NCBI GenBank assembly: GCA_017163975.1
Contig: JAFFSR010000369.1
Location: 3,922,001-3,986,000 of the forward strand
Direction of reading: 5' to 3'
DNA from: Anastatus disparis
Lineage: Eukaryota; Arthropoda; Insecta; Hymenoptera; Eupelmidae
Length of the DNA stretch: 64,000 nt
Below the pieces are notes generated by a model, which was given only the letters and a program-made list of their open reading frames with translations, was not told the origin of the DNA and made no database searches. Position 1 is the first letter of the stretch. Each line of letters opens with the position of its first letter. Positions 45,545 through 57,728 of this stretch are shown one piece after another. The position numbers were made by a program, and so were the translations under genes.

Positions 45545-45775
45545 TAGGGACCCTCTAGAAAGGGACTGGAAACCTCGTTCTGCGTTTTCTACTGGCTGTT
45601 ACAAATAAGAGATCTAAAACGGAAACTACATAAGAAAGTAATATGTTAGAAAGAGAAAGCAAATATTCCCCATGAAGACGACCTGTGATGTTTTCTATAA
45701 GCACTTTATCCGTTCCTTTCCGGTTTAGATCAGTATCGCGGCAACATTTTCTTGTCCCTTCCTAGAGGGTTCCTA
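45545..45775. mobile_element. hAT-like MITE, copy 1 (231 bp)
   Basis: The ends are TAGGGACCCTCTAGAAAGGG and CCCTTCCTAGAGGGTTCCTA, terminal inverted repeats of about 20 bp. The flanks are TTGTTTAG (left) and TTGTTTAA (right), an 8-bp duplication with one mismatch. End sequence and 8-bp duplication fit hAT. Non-coding. Confidence 0.8.
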
Positions 45776-45783
45776 TTGTTTAA

Positions 45784-46014
45784 TAGGGACCCTCTAGAAA
45801 GGGACTGGAAATCTAGTTCTGCGTTTTCTTTTGGCTGTTACAAACAAGAGATCCAAACCGGAAACTACATAAGAAAGTAAAATGTTAGAAACAGACAGTA
45901 AATATTCCCCACGAAGACGACCCATGATGTTTTCTATAAGCACTTTATTCGTTCCTTTCCGGTTTAGATAAATGTGGCGGCAACATTTTCTTGCCCCTTC
46001 CTAGAGGGTCTCTA
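45784..46014. mobile_element. hAT-like MITE, copy 2 (231 bp), adjacent to copy 1
   Basis: Same length and about 93% identical to copy 1 by eye, same orientation, flanked by TTGTTTAA on both sides (45776-45783 and 46015-46022). The left flank is shared with copy 1. Confidence 0.8.
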
Positions 46015-47030
46015 TTGTTTAAAATAAATATTAATTAAATTTTTTTTTCAAATCTTCATTATCGACGGCGTAAGCTGAGTAATGAAGTAGCTGAGATGCG
46101 AAACACTGTGCACGAAAAATAACATTCTTACGCCATGGATTAAATAGGCGACGTTGCCATTCGACATACACGTTCAGAAAAATATCCTTAACGGTGGGTG
46201 TACATGGTCTTTATGTGGTGTATACTAAGCGTGATTTGATGTTTATTATTCAGTATGAATTTACTCGTTGAACGCCGATTTAAGTCTCTGTTCTTGTTTT
46301 TTGTTTCATATTATAAATTCAATTTTTGATTATCATTGTTTGCACAAATAATTTGTTTATTAATTCATAGCTATTGCGAATCATTAGAATATTTATTAAT
46401 TTTTATTGATTTTCTTACTTGCCACTTTATAATTTTGTTGGCATTTATAAATAATTTTAGATGATTTGTGTTTTTCTAGCTTGTTACTTTATGATTGTCA
46501 TTGTTCTTATCTTTTATATTATACATTCCTTGAAAAAGGGTTTCACATAAAAAACCCGAAACGCCAGAAAGAAAAAATTAAATAAATTTATTACTCAATT
46601 TATCCAAGGAAGTGTTGGTGTTGATTTGTTAAAAACTATAATGAAAGTAGAAAAGGCATGCTTTAATTTGTTGTTTTCAGAATTGAGAAATAATAATTAG
46701 AAGCAAAATTATGCTTATTTAAAGTTGAGCAGCAAGAGAGTACCAAAAATGATCGTTCTTCGGAATTCACATGATTTTTAGTAATTTAAAAAATACCTAA
46801 ATGTATGATAAAATACTTTTTTAAATCATGTTGATCCGCTATTTGATTAAACTTAAATAATCTTTTTAAAAATTTCATTCAATGCTTAAAATCCTTTTCT
46901 TGGGTTTAAACTTCGATTTTGTCTATTTTGGTGGTTACCGCAGAATTTCTCAGTCAAAATCCCAAAGATCTTTAATTTATGTACCTTCACAAATTCATGG
47001 TGTTAGTAGTTTGATAAGCCAGCTTCAATA

Positions 47031-48719
47031 GTCCAATCAATAGAGACATTTTAAGGATATTAATTCAGGGCTTAATGAAACCTATATAGAGTTGTTAAGG
47101 TCGATAAAAAAACATACCCTATATAAAATTTAACCAGAAAAATACAGAAGAAAAAGAGATGTGCCGAAGAAAAAGAGATATCTGTCAACCTCAACATACC
47201 TTTCTCTTTCTCAACTTAACCATGCGCACGGCGCATTCAAAGCTGCCTCCAGTAGTATATGCTCTAAGTTAGTAACTATCTTCTTATTTATTGATACTAT
47301 TAATAAATCATAAAAATTAGTTACAATATAAAATGAATCAAAATTTTAATTAAACTTATCTTCAGGTTCCAAATGTTATAATTACGAGGAATAATAAGGT
47401 AAGTTCGTTTACAACATTTACGTAAATCCGCGCGCATTTCGTAAATATTGATCGTAATGAAACTTATAACATCTCATTTTAAAGTTCTTTAAGCTTTAAA
47501 ATGAGATGTTACACGTCTAAAAATATTGATTTAGTGAGCCACAACAATCATTTGCGTTTAAGGTATCCGTATTAGGTACAGTTGTTTTAACTTAAATACA
47601 CTCTATTTAAAAAAAATATTGGCACCAATATTTATAATTTTTCAAAGTACCCCAGATTAAAGAAAGAAACATCAAAATCGGTCCATTATTTACAGAGATG
47701 CGGTTAATTTTTACGGATTTTATTGGAACGGGGTCTTTCGTTAACTTTCCTCATGCGCAAATATAAGCATCCGCACCGCGACCCCCCGCCTGAGATTATT
47801 ATTTGTATGTTATTGTTACTTTAGTTTTAATAATATAGAGTTGCATTTTCAAAAATCTAATCATAGATTTTTGAAATATAAGTCTTTAACTAACAAATGT
47901 TGCTTGATTAGTTTATTAATTGTTATAAACAAAGTGGCTGTAATTTTTTAACAAAAAATCTTATCTCGGCTCCTATTGGCCTTAGAGAGTTTTTTTTCTA
48001 AATCTTCGTTTCGAACTCAGCTATAAGAATATTCAAATAGCAAATTCGTAAAAGTTATAAATAAAGCTCCAGCTTCATTTATTTATAAAAAAAATCACCC
48101 TCTTTTTTAAAGCGTTATAAAAAATATTGCAATTCAATTTTCTCATTTGCTTTTAATGAAATTTTGAACCTTCATGAAGAGTTTAAGCCCTTATGCAACT
48201 CAATATGTTCATCTAAAATAAAATTATAGCTATAAACATTATACGTGTTGGGATAAACTATAGGGAATATCTTAGCAACAAATTAACCAATTTGCTGTTA
48301 CAAACTCTCTTTTTGTTTGTATTCATGAAGGCTTCCTTTTGAAAGTTTGAAAATATTTAAAAAATTATTTTTGCAATAAATAATTGATATGCAAGAAATG
48401 GCCATTTTTTATGGTTTTTTGGCTTTTTTGTAATAACTAATTGACAAAAATAATGGCGATACCACTCAAATTGTAGGTTTTTTTATTCTCTAATACTTTT
48501 ATTGGTTACTTTTTCTTCTAAAATGCATACGTTGCTCCAGAGAATTAAAAAACCTGTTTTGGCCAACTTGGCAGCCTCTTGGAGCATTTTCTACTGTATT
48601 TTTCTGGTTACATTTTATATAGGGTATGTTTTTTTATCACCCTTAACAACTCTATATAGGTTTCATTAATCCCTAAATTAATGTCTAAAATAGCCTTTTT
48701 TTTGCTCTATTGATTGGAC
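47031..48719. mobile_element. TIR element, 1.69 kb, ~125-bp TIRs, TA target
   Basis: The ends are GTCCAATCAATAGAG and CTCTATTGATTGGAC, flanked by TA (47029-47030 and 48720-48721). The TIRs continue with CCTATATAGAGTTGTTAAGG, ATACCCTATATAAAAT and CCAGAAAAATACAG. An internal hairpin CATCTCATTTTAAAG/CTTTAAAATGAGATG lies at 47466-47512. There is no transposase. TA duplication suggests Tc1/mariner-type mobilisation. Confidence 0.75.
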
Positions 48720-48721
48720 TA

Positions 48722-50026
48722 CAAGTGAATGTTAACCTAAAATTAACTACATAAAATTCACAAAAATACCTATTTTTTCTATTTTTAACTTTTCACAAAA
48801 CTTACTTTAAATAATTTTGACTCTGAAACGAAAGTTTTTTTGTAGTTTTAGAACTCAATAATAATTTGTATATTTTTATATTTAACGTTCGCACTGATTC
48901 GTAAGAAAAAATGAAAAAACTTTTATTCGTTCAAAGAAATTGATTTAAAAAAAATGATTGATAGAACAAGTAAACTTTATAGTTCATTAATTTAAGTTAT
49001 TAAAATTGAAAAATAAATTATGAATAAAAATATTCTAAATAACAAAATGATTTGATTAATGCTATAATTATGTACCCATGTTGTAACTGTAGGTACGTCT
49101 ACAAAAGGCTTAGCCACCTCATACTGAAGATACACAATAATTATTAAATAATAAGTCAAATGTAGAAAAAAAAACTATTCTTGTATGTTTTTAATTAGCG
49201 TCAGTAAATAGATTTATACAGTCTATAACAGATCAGCACAGCAGCTGTGGACGGAAAACCATGCATTTAGTTGAGTCTAAATCTTTAGAAACATTAAATT
49301 ATTAACAAACCATAAACTGAACTTAACGTGGAAAATATTTTAGCTTTCTGAAAATCAGTCCAACAAATTTCCATTTTCAACACCTTGTACGGACAGCAGA
49401 CCTTTGATGGCAATACTTTTGAGGTAGTAGACTATAATATTTCTGTACATTTAGGTAGTCTTTATCATTGTAAAAAATTTCAGCTTTGTAAGTGATATCT
49501 TGTGATTCTTAGAATATAATCAGAGCTATTATCCAACGAGATAAATTATTTAAATATTTATATCATTCGAAAACACTCTAAACGTACTACTTTACATCGA
49601 ATACAACGAGTAATGTAACTGAATTAATTACTACTAGCCATACTATACATAGTAAACTTATTTATAAATATAAACATGTTTTTCATGTCCAGAAATGCAG
49701 TATGGTATATTTATTTGATGAGTCCTTTATTAAAGGCTATGAAATAATGTATACAAAAACTTAAAATTTATTTAGAACGAATTCAAACAATAAATGTGAT
49801 TTAAAATTACAATTCCACTAAAATGTGACTTATGCCATTTTCATAATTAACCCATTTACATTTCTGTTAAGTGCCATTATTACAGTGCTCATAATATTAA
49901 AGAAAAAATACAAAAAAAGACACTTTATTTTGGAAAATAAGTTGTTTTAATGTTAAAAAACAAAATGTATAACAAACTAAATTTTTTTGAAAATATGACT
50001 TATGCCACTCCCATTCTCACCCACTC
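48722..50026. other. Mostly unassigned AT-rich DNA
   Basis: No repeat of note was seen. A possible 48-bp exon on the minus strand at 49076-49123 is listed separately. Confidence 0.45.
49076..49123 (-). CDS. Possible 48-bp internal coding exon (tentative)
   Basis: On the minus strand an acceptor TGTATCTTCAG is followed by 16 codons (YEVAKPFVDVPTVTTW) and then a TGG|GTACAT donor. Only this frame is open across the segment. Its phase (0 to 0) would join the candidate last exon at 43026 without a shift. The donor is weak and the exon short, so this may be chance. Confidence 0.25.
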
Positions 50027-51202
50027 ATATCGACGGTGCTCGCGAAGACTATTACCTTTAGACATTCGGCGAAGACTATAATTTCCACCATGTACGACGA
50101 AAACTATTATTTTAATTTTTATGTAAACGAAGACCATCATTCCTGAACGATTTGCGACGAAAAGAATTAAACTTCAATTTCATAGATTAATAAAATTTAT
50201 CTAATAGATTGAAGTTTAATTTATCTAATAGATTGAAGTTTAATTCATCTTATAGATTAAAGTATAATTCTTTTCATCGCAAATCGTTCAGGAGTGATAG
50301 TCTTCGTTTACATAAAAATTAAAATAATAGTTTTCGTCAACATTCATTAAAGTTTAATTCTTTTCGTCGCAAATCATTCTAGAGTGATAGTCTTCGTTTA
50401 CATAAAAATTTAAATAATATTTTTCGTCAACATACATTGAATACTTTTCGTCGCAAATAGTTCAGGGGGTTATTTACTAACTTTTTAACGATAACGATTG
50501 ACTTAACGTTTTGACGTCGAAAAGCTTTAAGGACTCTTCTAAGTAATCGATAAGTACATGATAAACTGTTTCGGTTTATTATTAAATCTCTTACAACAGA
50601 CATTTACAACATAAATATTCCAAATTAAAATAATTTCAAATAATTATACATCAAAATTAACATCATTACAAAAAAAAAATGTTTTTTTTTTTTAAGTTTT
50701 TGACATATTTATACGCAAATAAATTACAATTTTACTAGTCTTTTTTTAGATTTATATTAGATCTTGTGTTCTTCACACATCAGGATTTAAAATGGACAGT
50801 TAATTGGGACATTAAGAAAACTTAAGTAATATTTTATAACTTGTTTAATTTTATATGTTAATAATTATACAGTGCGTCCCATAACTATAAAACCACCTAA
50901 AATTTGGATGAAATTTTTATCGGAATGTCAAAAAGAATTGCGATATCGTTTTAAAAACTATGGAATATTTTTAAAAATCACTTTTAAAAGAAAAAAAATA
51001 TCGTCTGAAGGCTCATTAGAAAACTAAAAACTTTTTATTTTGTTATAATTACAAAATTAATACAATATTACATTTTTAATCCGTTTCATAACTATAAAAT
51101 CATTTTGGGAAAACAGCGCAATTATATTTGATAAACATAAAATTAATACCTTGATATTATGTAATATTTTTGTTAATAATTTTAGTATTTAAATTTATTT
51201 TG

Positions 51203-52280
51203 TTAATATTTAATTGGTCCTCCACGGTTATGTACAACCAGGAAAATTCTATTCGACATACTGTCAATTAAATTTTTTATAATTTCTTTTTCGATTTTAC
51301 TCCAAGCTTCTAAAATTGCCTCTTTTAATTCATTAATTGTATTGTACTGCTTATTTTCAACATACACTCTACGTACAAGAATAGCCCATAAATTTTCCAT
51401 CGGATTTAAGTCTGGAGAGCAAGCTGGCCATAGTAAAACTAAAATGTCATTATTAACAAACCACTGTTTTGTAGCTTCACTTGCATGAATTGATGCATTA
51501 TCTTGTTGAAAAATTAAATTTTCTGTTTCGTTTTGATCTAAATAAGGTAGTAATAGATTTTGCAGTACATCAATGTATTCTGTTGCATTCATTTTACAAG
51601 ATGAAAAAGCTAAACGTAGAAGCTCATTTTTACAAAAAACTCCCCAAACCATTAAGCTTCCGCCTCCAAAATTTCTGCGTAAAAAATACTGAGGTTCCTT
51701 TCTCAAATCTCTCTAATAAGAGTGATTGCCATCAGGGCCGTCTAAATTAAATTTTTTTTCATCTGAGAAAATAGCCTTGAAATATAATTAAATAAATTAA
51801 ACTTTAATTCATAATTCAAAATATTGTTACGATATTAGTACAATACTTACTCATTTACTTACTTTATTTCACATCAGTGTTTATGTTAAATCTTGCAAAT
51901 TCAAGCCAAGCCTCTTTATGGCGTTGCAATAGCTTTGGAGCTTTTTTCAACTTTTGTCTTACGAGATGTTCTGACTTTTTAATTACTCTATGAATCGTAC
52001 TGTGTGAAATTTCCAATTGCAATCCTTCTTTAATTTTTCGGAAGCTTTTTGTAGAGTTACTCGCTGTTTTTATTATTTGTCGCTCAATCCGTGCAGTTAC
52101 CTTTTTCTTTGGTCCCCCTTTTTTATTTTTACCATAAAAAGCAGTATTTTTAAGAAAATTTAAAACAACATTGTGCGATCTTTTAAGTTTTCGAGCGATT
52201 TCTCGAATACTTATACTACTTTCACGATACGCTAAGATTTTTCCTTTTTCTTGTTCAGATAAGCATTTACCTTGAGGCAT
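51203..52280 (-). pseudogene. Tc1 transposase (DD34E), inactivated
   Basis: The N-terminal part (52280-51864, MPQGKCLSEQEKGKILAYRE...) has paired helix-turn-helix segments: ISIREIARKLKRSHNVVLNF, a basic GPKKKVTAR linker, and SHSTIHRVIKKSE. It ends at a TAA. About 85 AT-rich bases later the catalytic part resumes: FSDEKKFNLDGPDG (first Asp), QQDNASIHAS (second Asp) and SPDLNPMENLW (Glu), with 34 residues between Asp and Glu, as in Tc1. A TAG replaces a codon in NHSYxRDL near 51714-51716. The enzyme would excise and insert the element at TA. The interrupting segment starts near GTAAGT and ends TTTCAAG, so it could be a decayed intron or an insertion. Confidence 0.9.
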
Positions 52281-52548
52281 TATAATAAATTTCTTTTAAA
52301 TATAATAATAAAATGTGTAAATGCAATAATAAAAATATCCAACAATGAAAATTGAATTTTAAACCGTTGACCGTTAAAGCACATTTTGTGACAGTCAAAA
52401 ACTCCATTCTAGCCGATAGTGGTAGCGTCTGAGCAGGAAATTAAAAAATTTCCAAAATAAAAATATTTAAAAAAATACTTTTCATGATTTTATAATTAAT
52501 AATAAATTTAAAGAAAGAAAGTTACTATAACATAATTAATTTATTGCA

Positions 52549-52738
52549 TATTCGCCTCGCGACGCTCGTTACGAACGGACGTGTTTGGTACTGGCTCCGT
52601 GATACGGGATCTTCGTTACGGCAGACGAGTGCTGGTTGTATATATACAGTTCGGTGTAGTGAGTTAGCTGCCGGCTTTTCTCTCCTGCTGCCTGAGTCCT
52701 TCCGCGATTGTTTGCGGGGACGAAGGTGATCCGAGAGG
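52549..52738 (+). promoter_or_regulatory. GC-rich 5' UTR / likely internal promoter of the I-like LINE
   Basis: The segment from CGCCTCGCGACGCTCGTTAC to CGAAGGTGATCCGAGAGG precedes the ORF1 start at 52739. LINEs carry their promoter internally downstream of the start site, and a GC-rich leader with a sharp composition break is consistent with that. No specific promoter element was verified; GTTCGGTGTAGTGAG resembles an initiator-rich stretch. Confidence 0.35.
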
Positions 52739-54026
52739 ATGGAAACCCAAACTTTAGGCTTTCCAACAAGTGAAAACATCTCGAACTCATACGCAAGCAC
52801 CATTACGACTAAAACTCGACCAACTAAAGAATATGCCATCATTGTTGAATCTATAGAGGGACTCTCCAACGACGACTACGTAGACGGCCTTGAAAAAATA
52901 ATCAGTGTATCAGACATAAGAAATGTATCTAAAATATCCGGTAAGAGAATTCAATTTTATTTATCCAGTAAAGACTTAGTACAAACGGTTAAAAACAAGA
53001 CCATTCAAGTAAAGGACTATACACTGCAAATCAAACCATACATCTACAACCATAAGAGAGTAGTTATCTCCAATGTTCAACCTGTAATTCCGGATGAAAT
53101 AATAATTAATATACTAAAAAATAGAGGCATAGAAATGGTCTCGCAAATTAGTGACATAAGAGCGAGTCTTGTAAAGCCAGGCAGATCTCGCATTCTCTCT
53201 TTACGTAGGCAATTTTATATCAAGGAGGAAGATGAACACAAGCTTCCAGAAACTCTCCAAATAAACTTCGAAAACACTACATATTGGACATACCTTACGA
53301 CCGACTCAACAGTCTGTTATATATGTAAGAAGCCTGGGCATATAGGTAAGCTGTGTGCAGATAATAACACATTTTTTCCGCAGCTAACTCAAATTGTAAA
53401 TACAAACATCAGCCAAACTGACAATGCCGCAACTCAAATATCCATCGAAGAAGATAATAATTTAAATATTTCAAACAAAAGGCTACGATCTCCGACTACT
53501 AGCAGTATTTCTCAACATAATGAATCAGAAATCTCCAATAATGATAATAATAAAAATAATAATTTACAAAAGGACGACTTTATATAGCCTTCCAAATTAC
53601 TAAAAGCCGAAAAAAGACGCACAAAAAAAAGGAAAATAGCTGATGAAAAATCTGAAGAACAAAAAAAAAATTCAACTTAAAGAAACTTTGATACCTACTG
53701 CCAAACTATTTGAAGGAACAAATGACATTCAGTTCGATTTTCAAACCTTTACAGACTTCATTACAGCAAATTACGACCAATCTACGATTCTTAGTAAAAC
53801 CAAGGAAATTGTTGATAATCCACAATAAATGATCTTAGCCATTGAAAAGGCATACACATTAATTACTAGCAAAACAGCCAAAACAAAGCTTACCAAAATC
53901 AAAAACAAAATATTCAAGACTATAGAGGAAAACACAAGTGCCGCGCCAATAGAATACTTATCTGAGGCAGATTTCGACGATGAAATTTCACAATCAGATA
54001 ATTCAATGGACACACAACTAAATTAA
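52739..54026 (+). pseudogene. LINE ORF1 (gag-like), CCHC knuckle, frame broken after 53587
   Basis: The first piece (282 codons, 52739-53587) begins METQTLGFPTSEN. Residues ~30-160 look like the RRM-like gag region (EYAIIVESIEG, RVVISNVQPVIPDEIIINIL). A CX2CX4HX4C knuckle (CYICKKPGHIGKLC) follows at about residues 193-206. A lysine-rich tail follows and the frame stops at a TAG (53585-53587). Further open pieces (53643-53828, 53829-54026) continue the C-terminal part. The protein would coat the LINE RNA. Confidence 0.75.
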
Positions 54027-54060
54027 AAATAAACAAGCATAATATCAACTTACAACGAAT

Positions 54061-57000
54061 ATGTACAATAAAGACATCAAGATTTTATTCTGGAATGCCC
54101 GCAGTATAATCCAACGCAAATATGAGCTGCCTAAAATCTTACAACATATAGACGTCTTTATTTGTGTAGAGTCCTGGCTCACCACTGAAACTTCAATAGA
54201 AAACGAACTAAAAATCTCAGGCTTTAAAATTTTCATCAAAGAAAGAACCAATACAAGAGGAGGAGGAATACTGATCCTAGCGAAAAATCACCGTGTAGCA
54301 TCAACAACAAACATCGAACACAATAACTTGGATAAGTTCGAAATCCTAAGAATTAAAATCGAAAATACTGCGTCTAAACTAGACATTTTCACCTTCTATA
54401 GACCTCCTGGCAACTCACCTACACAAGAAGAATGGGATGAAGCTACCAGTCTGATTGACGAAAATTTACATTGCATAATCTTAGGAGACTTCAACGCACA
54501 CCATCTACTGTGGAATTGTAATCACAATGATACCAATGGAAACCACTTCTTAAAATCAATCGAAAACAAAGACTTGATTATACATAACACCTCGACCAAA
54601 ACAAGGATTGACTTCAATACTGGTAATAAATCTAATATCGATTTAATACTCACAACCGTCAACTTAATCGATAAAATTAATACCTCTGTGTACAGCGAAA
54701 CGTTTGGCTCGGATCATTTTCCAATTCTTACTACTCTAAGCATAACCAAAAATTACTACACAAAAAAAACACTTAAAATTAAAACCAAAAAAACAAACTG
54801 GGAAGGATTCTTCGAAACATTAAAAAACGAGTACAGTCAGTTTTTTTAATCTTTCTTTTGCAATTCCAGCACTGCCGTAAAATATAAAACTTTTCTTGAT
54901 ATCCTAAGGAATGCCATTATCACTAACACCCTATCAAAATCTAAAATCACTAAAAAAATTCAAATCATCTAACCCTTTAAAATGGTGGGATGCCGATTGC
55001 GACAAAGTGTATAGATTAAGAAAAGCCGCTTTCAAAAAATACGAATTTTAAAAAAAAACAGTAGACTTCATTGCCTATAAAAGAGCGGTTGCCATTGCAA
55101 GGGGAACTTTCAGAAAGAAGAAAAAAGAAAGTTTTATAAACTTCTCCGAAAACATTAATCACCGTACCAACAGCGCATATGTCTGGAACACAGCAAAAAT
55201 CTTTAAAAACAAATATGTAAAAGTAAAATCTCACAATATCTACGACTCTTCTAACCTAGATAACTTACAAAATTCATTGAATAAAATCTGCCCCCGTTGG
55301 GTCCCGACTGATAATGCCTGGCTACCTGCATGTAATAAAAACGAGTTTATTAGTCGGCACTTTTAATTTAATGAACTGAATGTTGCGATTGATTCAAGAG
55401 AAAACCGCTCCTCTCCCGGCTTGGACGGTGTCGACTACGAGATTCTTAAGAAAATGCCTTTAAATTATAGATTAATACTTCTTGATATATTTAATGAATT
55501 TTATAAAAGAGGCGAATACCCCCAGGATTGGAAAAACATTCACGTAATATTTATAGGAAAAACAGACGGTATTAATTACCGGCCCATTAGTCTATCTTCG
55601 TGTTTATGCAAAATCTTTGAAATCTTAATTAAAAACCGTCTATCCTGGTGGCTAGAAAATAAAAATCTCTTACCAGCCTGTCAGTCGGGATTTAGGAAGG
55701 GACAATCATGTACAGACAACTTAACTCAATTAACGTTAAAAATAGAAGAAGGTTTTACAAAAAAAACAACATACTTTAGTAGCCTTTTTGGATATTACGA
55801 GTGCTTTTGATAATGTCAATTGTGAGATCTTACTTCAAATACTTGCCGAAATTAACATTCTTATTAAAATTATTAAATTTGTTAAATTTCTAAACTACGA
55901 AAGGCACATCTACACACAATTCACTGAAAGTACATACTACAACACTTACAAAGGGGTTCCGCAAGGTGGTGCCCTCAACCCTTTACTTTTTAACTTGTAC
56001 ATAGCATCCATCATTAACAACTTATCTAAATCTGTAATCATATCCAAATTTTCGGACGATATTGCCATCATCGTCAAAAAAAAATCTCTAAAATCCTGTA
56101 TAACTTTAATGTAAAAAACGATTAACACAATGAAAAACAAACTGTACAACATTGGACTAGAACTTGCCCCTCATAAAACTACTTTGATTCATTTTAATGA
56201 TCTAGGCGTACAACTAGGAGAAACCGAAATTAAAATAGACAATTGAACAATTAAATCACAAGAAACCGCGCGATATCTTGGCATCACTTTTGATTACAAA
56301 TTAATTTTCACACAACAAATTGAAAATGTCAAAAACAAATGCTTAAAAGCACTAAATATAATTAAGTTCATCAGAGGCACTTGGTGAGGTGCTGATCCGA
56401 GTACTCTACTAACACTTTACAAATCTTACATAAGATCAATCATAGATTATGCCTCCTTTATCTATTATACGAAAAATAAAAATGACAGCCTTAAACTTGA
56501 AAAAATTCAATATGCAGCTATACGACTTTCACTCGGATACAGGATCAGCACTCCAAACAACGTCCTACTGGCCGAATCAAAACTCATTTATATACAAGAT
56601 AGAGCAACATACTTATGCCTTAATTATTTAATCAAAATTCTCTCAAATTCAAATTTACCGGTATACAGAGCAATAATTAACACCTCCAAAATTTACAACA
56701 AAAAAAACTATAAAAGTAAACGAATGTTAACCGAATGTATCCATGAAATAATGCACTTTAATAATGTAATAGCAACAACTAACCATTTTGAATTATATCT
56801 TACAAACTTCGAACATTTAATTCATAACGTACAGATTAACTCTCAACTCGGAATAATCCTCAAAAAAGTTAAAGATCCCAATGCTGTTTTAAATAGATTC
56901 ATAGAAAAAGCAAATGCCATTACTCTATATGCCGATGGCAGCAAAACCATCAAAGGCAACTCCGTAGGTGCTGCCTGCATATCTTACAACCCAGTAACAA

Positions 57001-57728
57001 TCAAGCAAAGAAGTATAAACAATATTGCATCTATTTATACTGCCGAAACCATAGCCTTAAACTATGCCTTAGATATCGCTCTAGAAAACAATCATCAAAA
57101 CGTGTTGATCTTCACCAACTCCTTAAGTGTGCTACAAAGCCTTAAATCCAATAAATTCAACATTAAAACAAATTTCTACACGTTCGAAATAGTTAGAAAA
57201 ATTATTGAATTCCAACAAAATTGTACTAACAATAGCAAACTGAAATTAGTCTGGATCCCTGCACACATAGGAGTCGTCGGAAATGAACACGCCGAAAAAC
57301 TCGCCAAGGAAGCAACAAATAACTTACCCAATACCTCCATTCACATCCCCTTCACAGACTTTAAAAAAAAATTCAAACAACAAACTTTCAACAGTACACA
57401 AGCCAAAATTAAAGAACTAGGTCTGACTAAGGGTATAGAGTACTTTAATCACTTTTCCAAAGAAGGGAAAAAGGCTTGGTTTAATAATCAAAATCTAAAA
57501 AGAGCGTACATAGTTACGATAAATAGGTGCCGCGCCAATCATTATAATCTCAAAGCATCTTTGGCACGTATCAAAATCATAGACACGTGCCCATGTAATA
57601 CAGCCGAACAAGACCTTGACCACATAATGTGGCACTGTCCGCTATACGAGGATCAGAGAGCTATGCTCATCAACAAAACAGAAAAAAAAAACAAATATCT
57701 AAGCCTTACAACACACACACATTTCTAG
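54061..57728 (+). pseudogene. LINE ORF2: endonuclease, reverse transcriptase, RNase H; many lesions
   Basis: The first block (54061-54849) is an APE endonuclease with ILFWNARSI, ESWLT, RGGGILILAK, TFYRPPG, ILGDFNAHHLLW and GSDHFPIL, so its catalytic boxes look intact. After a TAA and scattered breaks, RT sequence appears at 55421-56114: YRPISLSSCLCKIFE, QSGFRKGQSCTDNL, frameshift, ITSAFDNVNCEIL, GVPQGGALNPLLFNLY, and a FSDD active-site box where YADD is usual. A third block (56724-57728) has RNase H: ITLYADGSK, YTAETIALNYAL, FTNSLSVLQSL and WIPAHIGVVGNEHAEKLAKE. A terminal CX(1-)C..H..C motif (CPCNTAEQDLDHIMWHC) follows. At least six breaks were seen. Confidence 0.85.

Larger units (their letters stand above)
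45430..46120. mobile_element. Foldback with CGTGCACAGTGTTTCGCATC arms, carrying two hAT-like MITEs
   Basis: Arms at 45430-45464 (TTTTTCGTGCACAGTGTTTC, GCATCTCAGCTACTT) and 46086-46120 (the complement) define it. Inner arms ATAATGAAGAT and ATCTTCATTAT-like also pair. The centre is occupied by the two tandem MITEs. Non-coding. Confidence 0.7.
45319..46790. mobile_element. CCAGGAGAGG-type foldback copy, split by a nested insertion
   Basis: The left portion (TCAGGAGAGGTTATGAC to CGGTACGGTCTAACGCTTCG, 45319-45430) matches the left arm of the element at 38461. A middle portion (46640-46760, with TTGAGCAGCAAGAGAGTACC) matches that element near 38750-38830. What lies between is another foldback (45430-46120) and ~500 bases of other DNA. 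The copy is incomplete. Confidence 0.5.
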
